Below, piece after piece: positions 1-6,402 of a stretch of DNA of 10,878 bases; position 1 is the first letter of the stretch, and each line of letters opens with the position of its first letter. The notes under the pieces are model-generated. The model ran no database searches, was not told the origin of the DNA, and saw only the letters and a list, made by a program, of their open reading frames with translations. The position numbers were made by a program, and so were the translations under genes. The stretch comes from Fimbriimonadales bacterium (lineage in GTDB: Bacteria > Armatimonadota > Fimbriimonadia > Fimbriimonadales > GBS-DC). The DNA lies in assembly GCA_025060055.1 (NCBI GenBank), contig JANXCK010000251.1:1-10878 (forward strand). The letters run 5' to 3'.

Positions 1-44
1 CGAGTTGTGGCAAACTCGACATTCGGCTGAACTCCAATCGCGCA

Positions 45-53
45 TGGTATAAT
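45..53 (+). promoter_or_regulatory. Extended -10 promoter of the 63-613 operon
   Basis: A perfect TATAAT hexamer (48-53) is preceded by TGG (45-47), matching the extended -10 form TGnTATAAT. No good -35 is seen at a 16-18 nt spacing, as is often the case with an extended -10. The expected transcription start lies near 60, only about three bases before the ATG at 63. The short stretch between is C-rich with no Shine-Dalgarno, so the message is probably leaderless. The promoter motif is seen directly; leaderless translation is inferred. Confidence 0.6.
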
Positions 54-62
54 ACCCCCCGC

Positions 63-323
63 ATGGGCTGGTGGAAGAAGACCGACTTCTGGATCGCGCT
101 GATTTTGTTCGCTATCAGCATGATAGGTTTCGCGCGCGGCAACGAGGCAATTGCTGACCCTGGACAGGATGTCGACCCGCGCCTTGCGTGGCTGTACCTG
201 CTGGCAGCGGTGATTATGTTGGTCAACGGCATCCTGTCGCATCGGCAACACCTGCGCGATCTGGAAGAGCAAAAAGCCAAGCAACTCGCCAAAACCAGCC
301 GACAGGAGGCGACCACCCGATGA
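63..323 (+). CDS. Small two-TM membrane protein of unknown function
   Basis: An 86-residue protein that I do not recognise as a named family. Two hydrophobic segments are visible, about residues 9-24 and 41-59, joined by an acidic loop containing DPGQDVDPR. A highly charged Lys/Arg/Glu-rich tail (about 60-86) probably forms a cytoplasmic helix. The N-terminus GWWKK suggests a positive-inside first helix. The ATG at 63 is chosen because a near-perfect extended -10 box lies 9 nt upstream. The stop TGA (321-323) overlaps the ATG (320-322) of the next gene, so the two are very likely translationally coupled and may act together. Function is unknown; it could be a small subunit or accessory of a membrane process, but nothing in the sequence decides this. 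Confidence 0.72.
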   Translation: MGWWKKTDFWIALILFAISMIGFARGNEAIADPGQDVDPRLAWLYLLAAVIMLVNGILSHRQHLRDLEEQKAKQLAKTSRQEATTR

Positions 324-613
324 TTAGGTGCGCTGAGTGCGAAAAACCGCTGGAGAAGGTGCCCCTCTGGTACGCCACGGTCAACATCCGCTTCGTGTGC
401 GACGACTGCCGTAAGGTGAACCCGCACCACTGGCTGCCCTCGACGCTCGAAGAGGACGAAGAAGAGAAGATTTTGGGGCGTGACGAGGATGTCGCGTTTG
501 TGGAAGGCGAGGTCAGCATCGAAGAGCTGGAGCGCCGCGACCGCAAACGCCTCGTGGGTGAGACCGATGACCTGTTCGAGGTGGACTTAGACGAGGAAAT
601 CGAAGAAGAATGA
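320..613 (+). CDS. Small zinc-ribbon-like protein with acidic C-terminal tail
   Basis: A 97-residue soluble protein. Two CxxC knuckles are visible, C4-x2-C7 and C27-x2-C30, with 19 residues between them, which is a typical four-Cys Zn2+ ribbon. The segment after it (WLPSTLEEDEEEK) begins a long strongly acidic region ending in EIEEE, rich in Glu and Asp. The start at 320 is set by a strong AGGAGG site (304-309) 10 nt upstream and by the ATGA overlap with the upstream membrane-protein gene. A longer in-frame reading beginning at 188 overlaps that gene and has no Cys-ribbon homologue character, so it is not used. The ribbon could bind nucleic acid or protein; the acidic tail argues for protein contact. 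No family name can be given, and the function is not known. Confidence 0.75.
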   Translation: MIRCAECEKPLEKVPLWYATVNIRFVCDDCRKVNPHHWLPSTLEEDEEEKILGRDEDVAFVEGEVSIEELERRDRKRLVGETDDLFEVDLDEEIEEE

Positions 614-641
614 CCCCCACCTTCCATATCCGCCCTGCGTG

Positions 642-1259
642 CTACTCGCCCGTCGACTCGTTCTGAACAGGCAGGCGGGCAACGCGTTTCACCTTGCTAT
701 AGCGTGTGCGATAGTAAATATAGCCCGCCGCCCCCACCAGAAACAACGCCGTGCCTATCAACAGGGCGCGATCGAACTGCTTAATCACCGCATCGCCGAA
801 CCAGTGAACCAGATACGCGACGGCAAAAAAGCGTGCCCCTCGCCCAATCACACTCACGCCCATCATCGTCCAGATGTTATAGCGAAACACCCCACTGGCA
901 ATCGTGAACACTTTGTATGGGATGGGCGTGAACGCTGCGATGAAAATCGTGTACACGCCGTAGCGACTGTACAGTCGTTCCACTGCTTGCACCTTTTCTT
1001 CTTTGAACATCCTATGCAAGAGCGGGTAGCCGCCGTACGCGCCCACAATCCAGCCAAATCCTGCGCCCAGCACACTGCCGACTGTGCAGAGCGTCGCAAC
1101 CCAGAACGGGGCGGGCGCGTCAGGCGCAAGCAGCAGCGCGATTATCAACACATCAGGGGGCACGGGAAAAAACGAGGACTCAATAAACGCGACCCCAAAA
1201 AGCCCCACCAGCCCGTACTGGTTGACCAAGCCGAGTGCCCATTCCTTTAGAGCCTGCAT
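642..1259 (-). CDS. YqaA/DedA-type (VTT domain) membrane protein
   Basis: A 205-residue polytopic membrane protein resembling the YqaA branch of the DedA/SNARE-associated (VTT) superfamily, whose better studied members act in lipid (undecaprenyl phosphate or phospholipid) translocation and membrane homeostasis. Visible signatures are the re-entrant loop E27-SSFFPVPPD-36, a second re-entrant-like segment FTPIPYKVFTIASG (about 110-123), and a conserved GRGARFF segment with R140 and R143. About four to five hydrophobic segments and a basic C-terminal tail are present, and the length is normal for YqaA proteins. The ATG at 1259 is preferred because TATACT lies 10 nt upstream. An in-frame GTG at 1304 would add 15 residues but precede that promoter. 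It converges on the 320-613 gene with a 28 nt gap. The specific substrate is unknown. Confidence 0.85.
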   Translation of the reverse strand: MQALKEWALGLVNQYGLVGLFGVAFIESSFFPVPPDVLIIALLLAPDAPAPFWVATLCTVGSVLGAGFGWIVGAYGGYPLLHRMFKEEKVQAVERLYSRYGVYTIFIAAFTPIPYKVFTIASGVFRYNIWTMMGVSVIGRGARFFAVAYLVHWFGDAVIKQFDRALLIGTALFLVGAAGYIYYRTRYSKVKRVARLPVQNESTGE

Positions 1260-1269
1260 CTGTGTAGAG

Positions 1270-1275
1270 AGTATA
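1270..1275 (-). promoter_or_regulatory. -10-like box for the YqaA/DedA-type gene
   Basis: On the minus strand TATACT occupies 1275-1270, with 10 nt to the ATG at 1259. No Shine-Dalgarno sequence occurs in those 10 nt (CTCTACACAG). A clear -35 is not seen. The spacing would place the transcript start two to four bases before the ATG, giving a leaderless message. This resembles the arrangement in front of the genes starting at 63 and 8347. Confidence 0.45.
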
Positions 1276-1303
1276 CCCGTGTCGGGAAAGGGCAGTTTGG
1301 GCA

Positions 1304-1322
1304 CGACGGCGTCTCGCCGTCG
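1304..1322. repeat. Perfect 8-bp hairpin between HAF protein 1 and the YqaA gene
   Basis: CGACGGCG (1304-1311), loop TCT, CGCCGTCG (1315-1322): a perfect 8 bp stem. It lies 75 nt past the stop of the upstream minus-strand gene, and no T-tract follows on that strand, so it is a poor intrinsic terminator. Eleven bases (ACGACGGCGTC) recur at 6239-6249 inside another hairpin, so it probably belongs to a dispersed palindromic family rather than being a gene-specific signal. Confidence 0.6.
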
Positions 1323-1396
1323 CCTCCGAGCGTGGACGCCGTTGTACCCGAACCCGAAGCAGTTTCACCCCAGAGATGCCTATACCGATGGGACAC

Positions 1397-2671
1397 TCAG
1401 CACCTTGAGCCGAAGTTGACCAGGATAATCAGCAGGTCTGTGTCGTTCACTGCGCCGTCGCCGTTCACATCGGCGTTGTTCGCACCCGTCTGCCCGAACG
1501 CGAGCAGCACGATGAGCAGGTCGGCGTCGTTCACGATGCCGTCGGCGTTGAGGTCGCCTTCGCGGCGCAGGTCGCACGGGCGGGTATCCAGCACAAATGC
1601 TTCATTCCGCCGTGTGGCGGCGCGGTACCCCTGCCCGACGATGTAGCGTCCGTCGGGCGAAATCGCCAACGCTGCCTTCAACTCAGAACCGTCAGTAAGC
1701 AGGTTGGCGAACACCAAGTTGAGGTCTTGTATTCCTGTTTGCGCCGTCCAGCGGAAAGCGCGTGTCGCTCTGGGGTCTCCCGGTTCAGGCGGGCGAACCC
1801 ACCCGACCACCACAGCACCATCGGCTGAGGCGGCATAGGCGAAGCTGTCGTAGCCATACAGAGTACCCAGACTCTGCATCGTGCCGTTCTCCCAGCGAAA
1901 GGCACGCTCGTAATACTCTTGGTTAGGGTCTCCTTCGTCGGGCCAGCGCACTACGTAGCCCACCACGACGGCTCCGTTCGCCGAGATGCCGAACCCGTAG
2001 CTGTCAGTGGTTCCCGGAAGAGTGCCCAAGCTTTGCATACCGCCTGCTTCAGTCCAGCGGAAAGCGCGTGCGCCGCTTCGAGTCGTGGAGGTGCCCACAA
2101 CCACTGTGCCATCGGCAGAGACTCCCTGCGCCCGACTGATAACGCCGCCGAGCGAGCCTAAATCACGCATCCCTGTTTGTGCTGTCCAGCGGAAAGGGCG
2201 TACCCTGTAATCGGTAGTCAGTAAGTAGCCTACCACCACAGAGCCGTTCGCCGAGACGGCGGTAGCGTAACTGTAGAGACCGCCCAGTGTCCCAAGAAGG
2301 CGTAGCCCCTCAGAGGTACTCCAACGATAGGCTTGGATGGAGCTGCTATCTACATACATCGAGCCAACGACGACTGTTCCATCTGCGGAAACCGCTGCTG
2401 CCGCGCTGCCCCCGCCATTTCGGAGCAAGTCCTGCATCCCCACGCCGCGCCTCCAGATGAAGGCGAAGCTGGGCGCATCGGGTGAACCGCGAAAACCGTA
2501 GGAAGTGCCCACTACCACGCTGCCGTCCGCTGAAACGCCTGTGGCAATCGATTCGCTGCCGCCGTACAGCGTTCCCAGCCAAGTCAGCGATTGAGCAGAG
2601 AGCGTCAGAAACGCGCTCGCATGCAGTCCAAACATTAGCGCCCCAATCCGTAAGCATCCCGATTGCTTCAC
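1397..2671 (-). CDS. Secreted HAF-repeat protein with C-terminal dockerin-like domain (paralogue 1)
   Basis: A 424-residue exported protein. Residues 1-27 form a signal peptide (basic KQSGCLR start, hydrophobic core, SAQ cleavage-like end). The body contains seven copies of the HAF-type motif (V/I)SxDGxxVVG, at about 46, 94, 139, 184, 229, 281 and 337, each typically followed by AFRWT and GMQxLGxL. Seven repeats of about 45-55 residues suggest a beta-propeller, which is an inference. The tail has two EF-hand-like Ca2+ loops, D373-LNADG and D401-VNGDG, bracketed by C366 and the final C424. This resembles a dockerin type I domain. The GTG at 2671 is chosen because GGAGG (2681-2685) lies 9 nt upstream and a signal peptide begins there; an upstream in-frame GTG at 2707 would spoil the signal peptide. 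Ligand or partner is unknown. It is a clear paralogue of the protein at 4827-6074. Confidence 0.88.
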   Translation of the reverse strand: MKQSGCLRIGALMFGLHASAFLTLSAQSLTWLGTLYGGSESIATGVSADGSVVVGTSYGFRGSPDAPSFAFIWRRGVGMQDLLRNGGGSAAAAVSADGTVVVGSMYVDSSSIQAYRWSTSEGLRLLGTLGGLYSYATAVSANGSVVVGYLLTTDYRVRPFRWTAQTGMRDLGSLGGVISRAQGVSADGTVVVGTSTTRSGARAFRWTEAGGMQSLGTLPGTTDSYGFGISANGAVVVGYVVRWPDEGDPNQEYYERAFRWENGTMQSLGTLYGYDSFAYAASADGAVVVGWVRPPEPGDPRATRAFRWTAQTGIQDLNLVFANLLTDGSELKAALAISPDGRYIVGQGYRAATRRNEAFVLDTRPCDLRREGDLNADGIVNDADLLIVLLAFGQTGANNADVNGDGAVNDTDLLIILVNFGSRC

Positions 2672-2680
2672 CTTCGTCCA

Positions 2681-2685
2681 CCTCC
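2681..2685 (-). promoter_or_regulatory. Shine-Dalgarno site deciding the GTG start at 2671
   Basis: The minus strand reads GGAGG at 2685-2681, 9 nt before the GTG at 2671-2669. This choice leaves a clean signal peptide at the N-terminus, whereas the longer reading from 2707 would place this site inside the coding region. Confidence 0.65.
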
Positions 2686-2725
2686 GTCTGTGAGGGTAAT
2701 CTCGCACGCTCTGCTAACTTGAAGT

Positions 2726-2838
2726 CGTTCCTGGGCAAACCAAACCCGCCTACGCGGGCTATCAGCCGACGCGGGTCAGCTTCGTCAGCACAGGAACGGC
2801 TCGAGCGGTATTGCACCTGGAACCCCGATTGATACAAG
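2726..2838 (+). repeat. Palindromic dispersed repeat, copy A (decayed)
   Basis: Ordered parts shared with copy B at 6403-6648: GTTCCT then GCAAAC, the hairpin CCCGC-CTAC-GCGGG (2745-2758), AGCCGAC-GCGG-GTCAGCT (2764-2781, one stem mismatch), a degraded ACGGCT..AGC-GGT (2796-2809), and CCGATTG followed by ATACAAG. By eye the right half (2764-2838) aligns with 6571-6648 at roughly three quarters identity. Only 3 bases (ATC) separate the first two hairpins here, against 122 in copy B. It has no coding potential. Confidence 0.65.
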
Positions 2839-3010
2839 ATGTATACCTCTCGTGGCGTGACAAAAATGCAACGGGATTAGCGGTTGCCGATGGTTTTGAA
2901 CCAGAGGCGCGTATCCGTACCAAGCAATCCCATCTTCGCTTTCGCAGGCGACGACGGGACACTGACACTACGCCACAGGATCGCTTACGCACCCTCTCGG
3001 TTGCCCTACT

Positions 3011-3874
3011 TCACTCGGCGTCTGGCTCAATCACGCCGCGCCTCAGGCGCTCTAACGCTGCCCTGACGCTCTGCCAGTGGATTGCGAAAAGCACCCAAAA
3101 CGGCGTGCTATTGTAGAGCCAATCGTTAAGAGTGCCTATCAACCCGTAGAATGTGTCTGGTATTCGCGCTACCGCGCCTGCGGGGTGATGGAGCAAAGCC
3201 GAAAATGGGTCATTAAGCCTCTGAAGTGTCAAGTATATCAGCAGCAGTATCCAGAGCGCGCCTGTGAGCAGGAGCGGTGTCCCCGCAGGCGCGTCGCGCA
3301 GTAAAATCGACATTATAGTGAGAACCGTCGCTAACCACACAATTGTCACCAGATACGGCGCAAAGGGCGGACGCCCGTCCCACCAGTAAAAAAGAAAGCC
3401 AACCCAGCTCCACCACAGCATCCCTACCAACAAGAAGCGTGTGTAAGTTTCCGCAGAACTAACGCTGAGCAACGCCGCCGCAAACGGCAACCACAAATCC
3501 AGCGTGAGGTTGCGCATAAGATGAACTACCAGCAGCGAATTCCAGAGCGACGCTTCGGGAGTGTAGCGTGCGCTCATGTAAAGCCCCTCGCTTATCAACG
3601 CGCCCCCAAAACAAACGAGCAACACCCACCGCAGCAACCCCAGATTGGGCGACTCACTACGCAACAGGTACACTCCTGCACCCGCTGCCGCAAACGCGAC
3701 CACACTGCCCATCAGGTAGCTCTCCGCGAACAAACCGCCGAAAACTCTCCCGAGCATTAGTTGGAGCGAAAGCGCCCATCCCAGTAGGTAGACCCCCTGC
3801 GCCGTTCCCAGCACTGCGCACGACCACCCTACGCTCCGAACCAAATTGCGCTCTGAAACAGACTCTGTTGCCAT
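3011..3874 (-). CDS. Polytopic membrane protein of unknown function
   Basis: A 287-residue integral membrane protein with about seven or eight hydrophobic segments, near residues 12-37, 51-71, 79-97, 110-139, 144-164, 171-193, 199-217 and 256-270. Short charged loops separate them (for example RSESPN, WWDGRPP and LRDAPAG). Trp and Leu are abundant and no catalytic, nucleotide-binding or transporter signature is evident. The final segment ends in a basic amphipathic stretch (RAALERLRRG). The ATG at 3874 is preceded by GAGG 6 nt upstream. The gene starts 32 nt after the stop of the methyltransferase gene on the same strand, so the two are probably co-transcribed, although no functional link is evident. 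I do not recognise the family; a role in the membrane is all that can be supported. Confidence 0.78.
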   Translation of the reverse strand: MATESVSERNLVRSVGWSCAVLGTAQGVYLLGWALSLQLMLGRVFGGLFAESYLMGSVVAFAAAGAGVYLLRSESPNLGLLRWVLLVCFGGALISEGLYMSARYTPEASLWNSLLVVHLMRNLTLDLWLPFAAALLSVSSAETYTRFLLVGMLWWSWVGFLFYWWDGRPPFAPYLVTIVWLATVLTIMSILLRDAPAGTPLLLTGALWILLLIYLTLQRLNDPFSALLHHPAGAVARIPDTFYGLIGTLNDWLYNSTPFWVLFAIHWQSVRAALERLRRGVIEPDAE

Positions 3875-3906
3875 CGCAGCCCTCGCGTCGCTGCTTCCAT
3901 GCGGTC

Positions 3907-4725
3907 TTACTCCTGCGCCAGTTTCTCGAAAAACATCACATACTCGTGCTTGAACACATAAAAGTTATGCTTCAGGGCACGGTATCGCCAAAGGCTGTAC
4001 TGACCCCGCTTGCCCCGATTCTCCTGAATATCTTTGACACAGAGGCTTTTCAACCTGAAACCATTTCTGAGAACGCGCTCCATACAGTAAAACCCAAGAG
4101 GTATCCACTCGCCTTTCGCATACTTGTCGCCAACCACCAACACCAGAAAGCGTCGCTCTTCCAGCAGCGGTGCGAAGTTGCGCACAACGCGCTCGAAAGC
4201 CGCCAGGAAGGCATCTGTGTCAGCTGCGTTCGATAAGTCCTCTGGGAGGTTGCTGAACTTGATGATGTCATGGTAGGGTGGATGCAAGATGAGCAACTGA
4301 GCTTGCTCGAAGCCCCATGCACGCATCTGTTGCTGAACAAGCAGTCGGGCTTCCTCGTGAGTGCTGTCGCCTACGAAGACCTCGACTTGCACGCGGTGGG
4401 GGTTTTCGGTTAGACGGGTGCGCTGGCGTGTCTGCTCAACGCAGGAGGGCTGCAGGTCTACGCCGATTGCCCATCTGCCCAGACGCACTGCCTCGATAAG
4501 AGTCGTGCCTAAGCCCACGAACGGATCTATGACTAAATCGCCTCTTTTGGTGAAACGCCGCATCGCTTGGTAGGGGATTTGGGGCACGAAATTGCCCCAG
4601 TACTCGGCGGAATGCACGCTCCCGTTGTCCCGCCTCCCCACCAGCCACAGGCTGTCAGTGATGAGGTCTTCGTAGGTGTCCCACGCGGTCAGGTCAAGGT
4701 CGTTGAGCTGCGTCGGTAAGCGCAT
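3907..4725 (-). CDS. Solitary DNA N4-cytosine/N6-adenine methyltransferase
   Basis: A 272-residue S-adenosylmethionine-dependent DNA methyltransferase of the N6/N4 group. The AdoMet-binding motif I is DPFVGLGTT (67-75), preceded by the AEYWGNFVPQIPYQ region that usually flanks it and followed by GVDLQP. The catalytic motif IV is H148-PPY, with His where D, N or S is commoner. Motif I precedes motif IV, unlike beta-class enzymes, so the arrangement is permuted relative to those. The C-terminal part has VVGDKY (197-202), EWIPLGFY and LWRYRAL, which I associate with a family of orphan DNA methylases. No restriction endonuclease or specificity subunit is in the window. The ATG at 4725 is preferred: GGAGAG (4736-4731) lies 5 nt upstream, and the alternative ATG at 4746 sits inside a TACAAT -10-like box. 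The recognition sequence and methylated base cannot be read from the sequence. Confidence 0.85.
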   Translation of the reverse strand: MRLPTQLNDLDLTAWDTYEDLITDSLWLVGRRDNGSVHSAEYWGNFVPQIPYQAMRRFTKRGDLVIDPFVGLGTTLIEAVRLGRWAIGVDLQPSCVEQTRQRTRLTENPHRVQVEVFVGDSTHEEARLLVQQQMRAWGFEQAQLLILHPPYHDIIKFSNLPEDLSNAADTDAFLAAFERVVRNFAPLLEERRFLVLVVGDKYAKGEWIPLGFYCMERVLRNGFRLKSLCVKDIQENRGKRGQYSLWRYRALKHNFYVFKHEYVMFFEKLAQE

Positions 4726-4730
4726 CGGCT

Positions 4731-4750
4731 CTCTCCGCTCGAGCATTGTA
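4731..4750 (-). promoter_or_regulatory. -10-like box and Shine-Dalgarno of the methyltransferase operon
   Basis: On the minus strand TACAAT (4750-4745) is followed by GGAGAG (4736-4731) and, 5 nt later, the ATG at 4725. Transcription from this box would start near 4738, just ahead of the Shine-Dalgarno. The alternative upstream ATG (4746-4744) overlaps the hexamer and would not be included in that transcript. A second candidate, TAGAAT (4789-4784), could give a leader about 50 nt long. No convincing -35 is seen for either. Confidence 0.4.
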
Positions 4751-4826
4751 CCTTTCCGCGTGCCTGCACCCTTGGTCGCGAAGATTCTACCTGCATAGGC
4801 GGGGCGTCCGTGCGGGTATCGGTGGC

Positions 4827-6074
4827 TCAGCAGCCGCGCCCGAAATTGAACAACACCCTTAGCAGGTCAGCGTCGTCCACACGCCCGTTGCAGTCCACAT
4901 CCACGCGCCCTAACTCTTGCCCTGTCTGCCCAAATGTGAACAGTACCTGCAGCAAGTCGGCATCATTGACGCAGCCGTTGTTGTCCACATCGCCGTTGTG
5001 TGCCGTGCAGACAGGACCCGTATCCAGCAGGAACGCCTCTGTGCGTCGTGTCGCTGCGTTGAACCCTCTGCCTACGATGTAGCGTCCGTTCGGCGAGAGG
5101 GCGTAGGCGTACTCAAGGCGCGAGCCGTCAGCAAGCAGGTTGGCGTAGACTACATTCAGGTCTTGCATCCCCGTTGGTGCGGTCCATCGGAAGGCGCGAA
5201 TCTGCCCTCCAGCGACGGGCGCGTATCCGACGACTATCGAGCCGTCCGCTGACACGCTGTACGCATGGCTTTCGACATCGCCTAACGCGCCAAGATCTTG
5301 CATTCCTGTCGACTCTGTCCATCGAAAGGCGCGCCAGCGATTGTTCGGGTTATGCGCTCTGCCCACCACAACCGCGCCGTCCAGCGACACACCATATGCC
5401 TCGCTGAGGGCGCCGCCCAGCGTGCCGAGGCTTTGCATTCCCTGCTGCGGCGTCCACCGAAAGGCGAACGATTGAGCGGGCGTCCCCGCACCGGTTGCCC
5501 AGCCCACCACGACTGTGCCATCTGCTGATACATCGTGCGCGATGCTCCAGCTGTCCCCAAGCGTGCCGAGATCTTGCATACCTGTCTGCGTCGTCCACCG
5601 AAAGGCGCGAAACTGGGCTTGAGCATCAGGCGCGTAGCCGACCACGACCGCCCCGTCCGCCGACACGCCATACGCATAGCTCCACACGCCCCCCAGCACG
5701 CCGAGATCTTGCATTCCCGTTTGAGCTGTCCACCGAAAGGCGCGGAATTGACCCCCAGAGTTGTACGCCCAGCCGACCACGACCGCCCCGTTCGCAGAGA
5801 CATCGAGCGCCTCGCTCCAAACGCCGCCGAGCGTGCCCAAGTTCTGCATCCCTGTTTGCGCCGTCCATCGGAACGCACGGAGGTTGCCACTGGCATCCAG
5901 TGCCCTGCCAACCACGATTGCGCCATCTGCCGACACGCCACGCGCCCAGCTCTCCCTACCGCCTAAAGTGCCAAGCCAGCGGAGCGTCTGGGCTTCGGCT
6001 CGAATCGATGCACCAACCCCAAGATTCAGCGCCACAACAACGGTCAGACCCAACTGCGTCGTCACCCGAATCAT
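4827..6074 (-). CDS. Secreted HAF-repeat protein with C-terminal dockerin-like domain (paralogue 2)
   Basis: A 415-residue exported protein, paralogous to the one at 1397-2671. Residues 1-29 are a signal peptide (IRVTTQ, hydrophobic core, AEAQ end). Seven HAF motifs (V/L)SxxGxx(V/I)VG begin at about 47, 92, 137, 182, 229, 274 and 326. The first spacings are exactly 45 residues, most units carrying AFRWT and GMQxLG. The seventh (LSPNGRYIVG) is the diverged terminal unit, as in the paralogue. The regularity suggests a seven-bladed beta-propeller (inference). The tail has two Ca2+-loop-like segments, D362-VDNNG and D392-VDCNG, within C356 to the final C415; C368 and C395 add a second possible pair. 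The ATG at 6074 is preceded by GGAGG (6086-6082) with 7 nt spacing. A 75-residue upstream in-frame extension crosses a TATAAT promoter and hairpins and is not translated in this reading. Ligand and cellular partner are unknown. Confidence 0.9.
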   Translation of the reverse strand: MIRVTTQLGLTVVVALNLGVGASIRAEAQTLRWLGTLGGRESWARGVSADGAIVVGRALDASGNLRAFRWTAQTGMQNLGTLGGVWSEALDVSANGAVVVGWAYNSGGQFRAFRWTAQTGMQDLGVLGGVWSYAYGVSADGAVVVGYAPDAQAQFRAFRWTTQTGMQDLGTLGDSWSIAHDVSADGTVVVGWATGAGTPAQSFAFRWTPQQGMQSLGTLGGALSEAYGVSLDGAVVVGRAHNPNNRWRAFRWTESTGMQDLGALGDVESHAYSVSADGSIVVGYAPVAGGQIRAFRWTAPTGMQDLNVVYANLLADGSRLEYAYALSPNGRYIVGRGFNAATRRTEAFLLDTGPVCTAHNGDVDNNGCVNDADLLQVLFTFGQTGQELGRVDVDCNGRVDDADLLRVLFNFGRGC

Positions 6075-6081
6075 CGCGTGT

Positions 6082-6129
6082 CCTCCTTCGGCAGGATTCT
6101 GCGTCGTCGCAGGATACGCCTCTATTATA
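6082..6129 (-). promoter_or_regulatory. -10 box and Shine-Dalgarno of HAF protein 2
   Basis: The minus strand carries a perfect TATAAT (6129-6124) about 50 nt before the ATG at 6074, and GGAGG (6086-6082) 7 nt before it. The expected leader is about 40 nt. The region where a -35 would lie overlaps a hairpin, ACGGGCT-TCC-AGCCCGT (6141-6157), and no TTGACA-like sequence is seen at normal spacing. The hairpin could influence promoter use, which is speculative. Confidence 0.5.
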
Positions 6130-6402
6130 GCCCACGTGGTACGGGCTTCCAGCCCGTGCAAGAGGCACGAAGTGGCAACTTGAGTTGATAAGTGCCTCCA
6201 AGATTGAATTTTCCCCAGATGCGCGGGAAGAGCCATGTACGACGGCGTCCCACCGTCGTCCCACGATGGCGAGAACACTATCGTATCGGTGAGGGACAAT
6301 TCTGAATGTGCTGACAGGGCGCGGGAACCGCGCCTATACGGGCGAGGTTATCTCGCCCCTTCGCTGCGTGCTGTGCCTCCCGCCAAGAGACTGTTTAAGT
6401 AG

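Larger units (their letters stand above)
2672..3010. other. Non-coding stretch upstream of HAF protein 1
   Basis: No convincing gene is present in these 339 bases: the short open frames on both strands are rich in Arg and Ser and match nothing I recognise. The left part holds the leader of HAF protein 1. Bases 2726-2838 hold a decayed palindromic repeat described separately. On the minus strand a possible weak -10 (TATACA, 2845-2840) lies downstream of a TTGTCA at only 12 nt spacing, so it is not a convincing promoter. No promoter for HAF protein 1 could be fixed. Bases 2850-3010 show nothing I can name. Confidence 0.5.

Noticed and set aside
639..1250. Plus-strand open frame of 203 codons opposite the YqaA/DedA-type gene
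   Set aside because: It is a His/Arg-rich shadow frame; the minus strand encodes a recognisable membrane family with conserved re-entrant motifs.
1304..1322. Intrinsic terminator for HAF protein 1
   Set aside because: The stem is strong, but no T-tract follows on the minus strand and it is 75 nt past the stop; better described as a dispersed palindrome.
2762..2992. Short minus-strand open frame in the intergenic region
   Set aside because: The product is Arg/Ser-rich and low in character, overlaps a palindromic repeat, and has no homologue I can recognise.
5282..5941. 219-codon minus-strand open frame inside HAF protein 2
   Set aside because: It is an alternate-frame shadow of the repeat-coding region, Arg/Trp/Ser-rich, and has no ribosome site.
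4827..6074. CRISPR-like periodic repeats (recurring GTCCACCGAAAGGCG and TCTTGCAT words about 135 bases apart)
   Set aside because: The period equals 45 codons of a coding frame and the repeats vary at synonymous and non-synonymous sites; they are the DNA of the HAF protein repeats, not a repeat-spacer array.
6075..6299. 75-codon N-terminal extension of HAF protein 2
   Set aside because: It crosses a TATAAT box and several hairpins and would bury the signal peptide; GGAGG supports the ATG at 6074.
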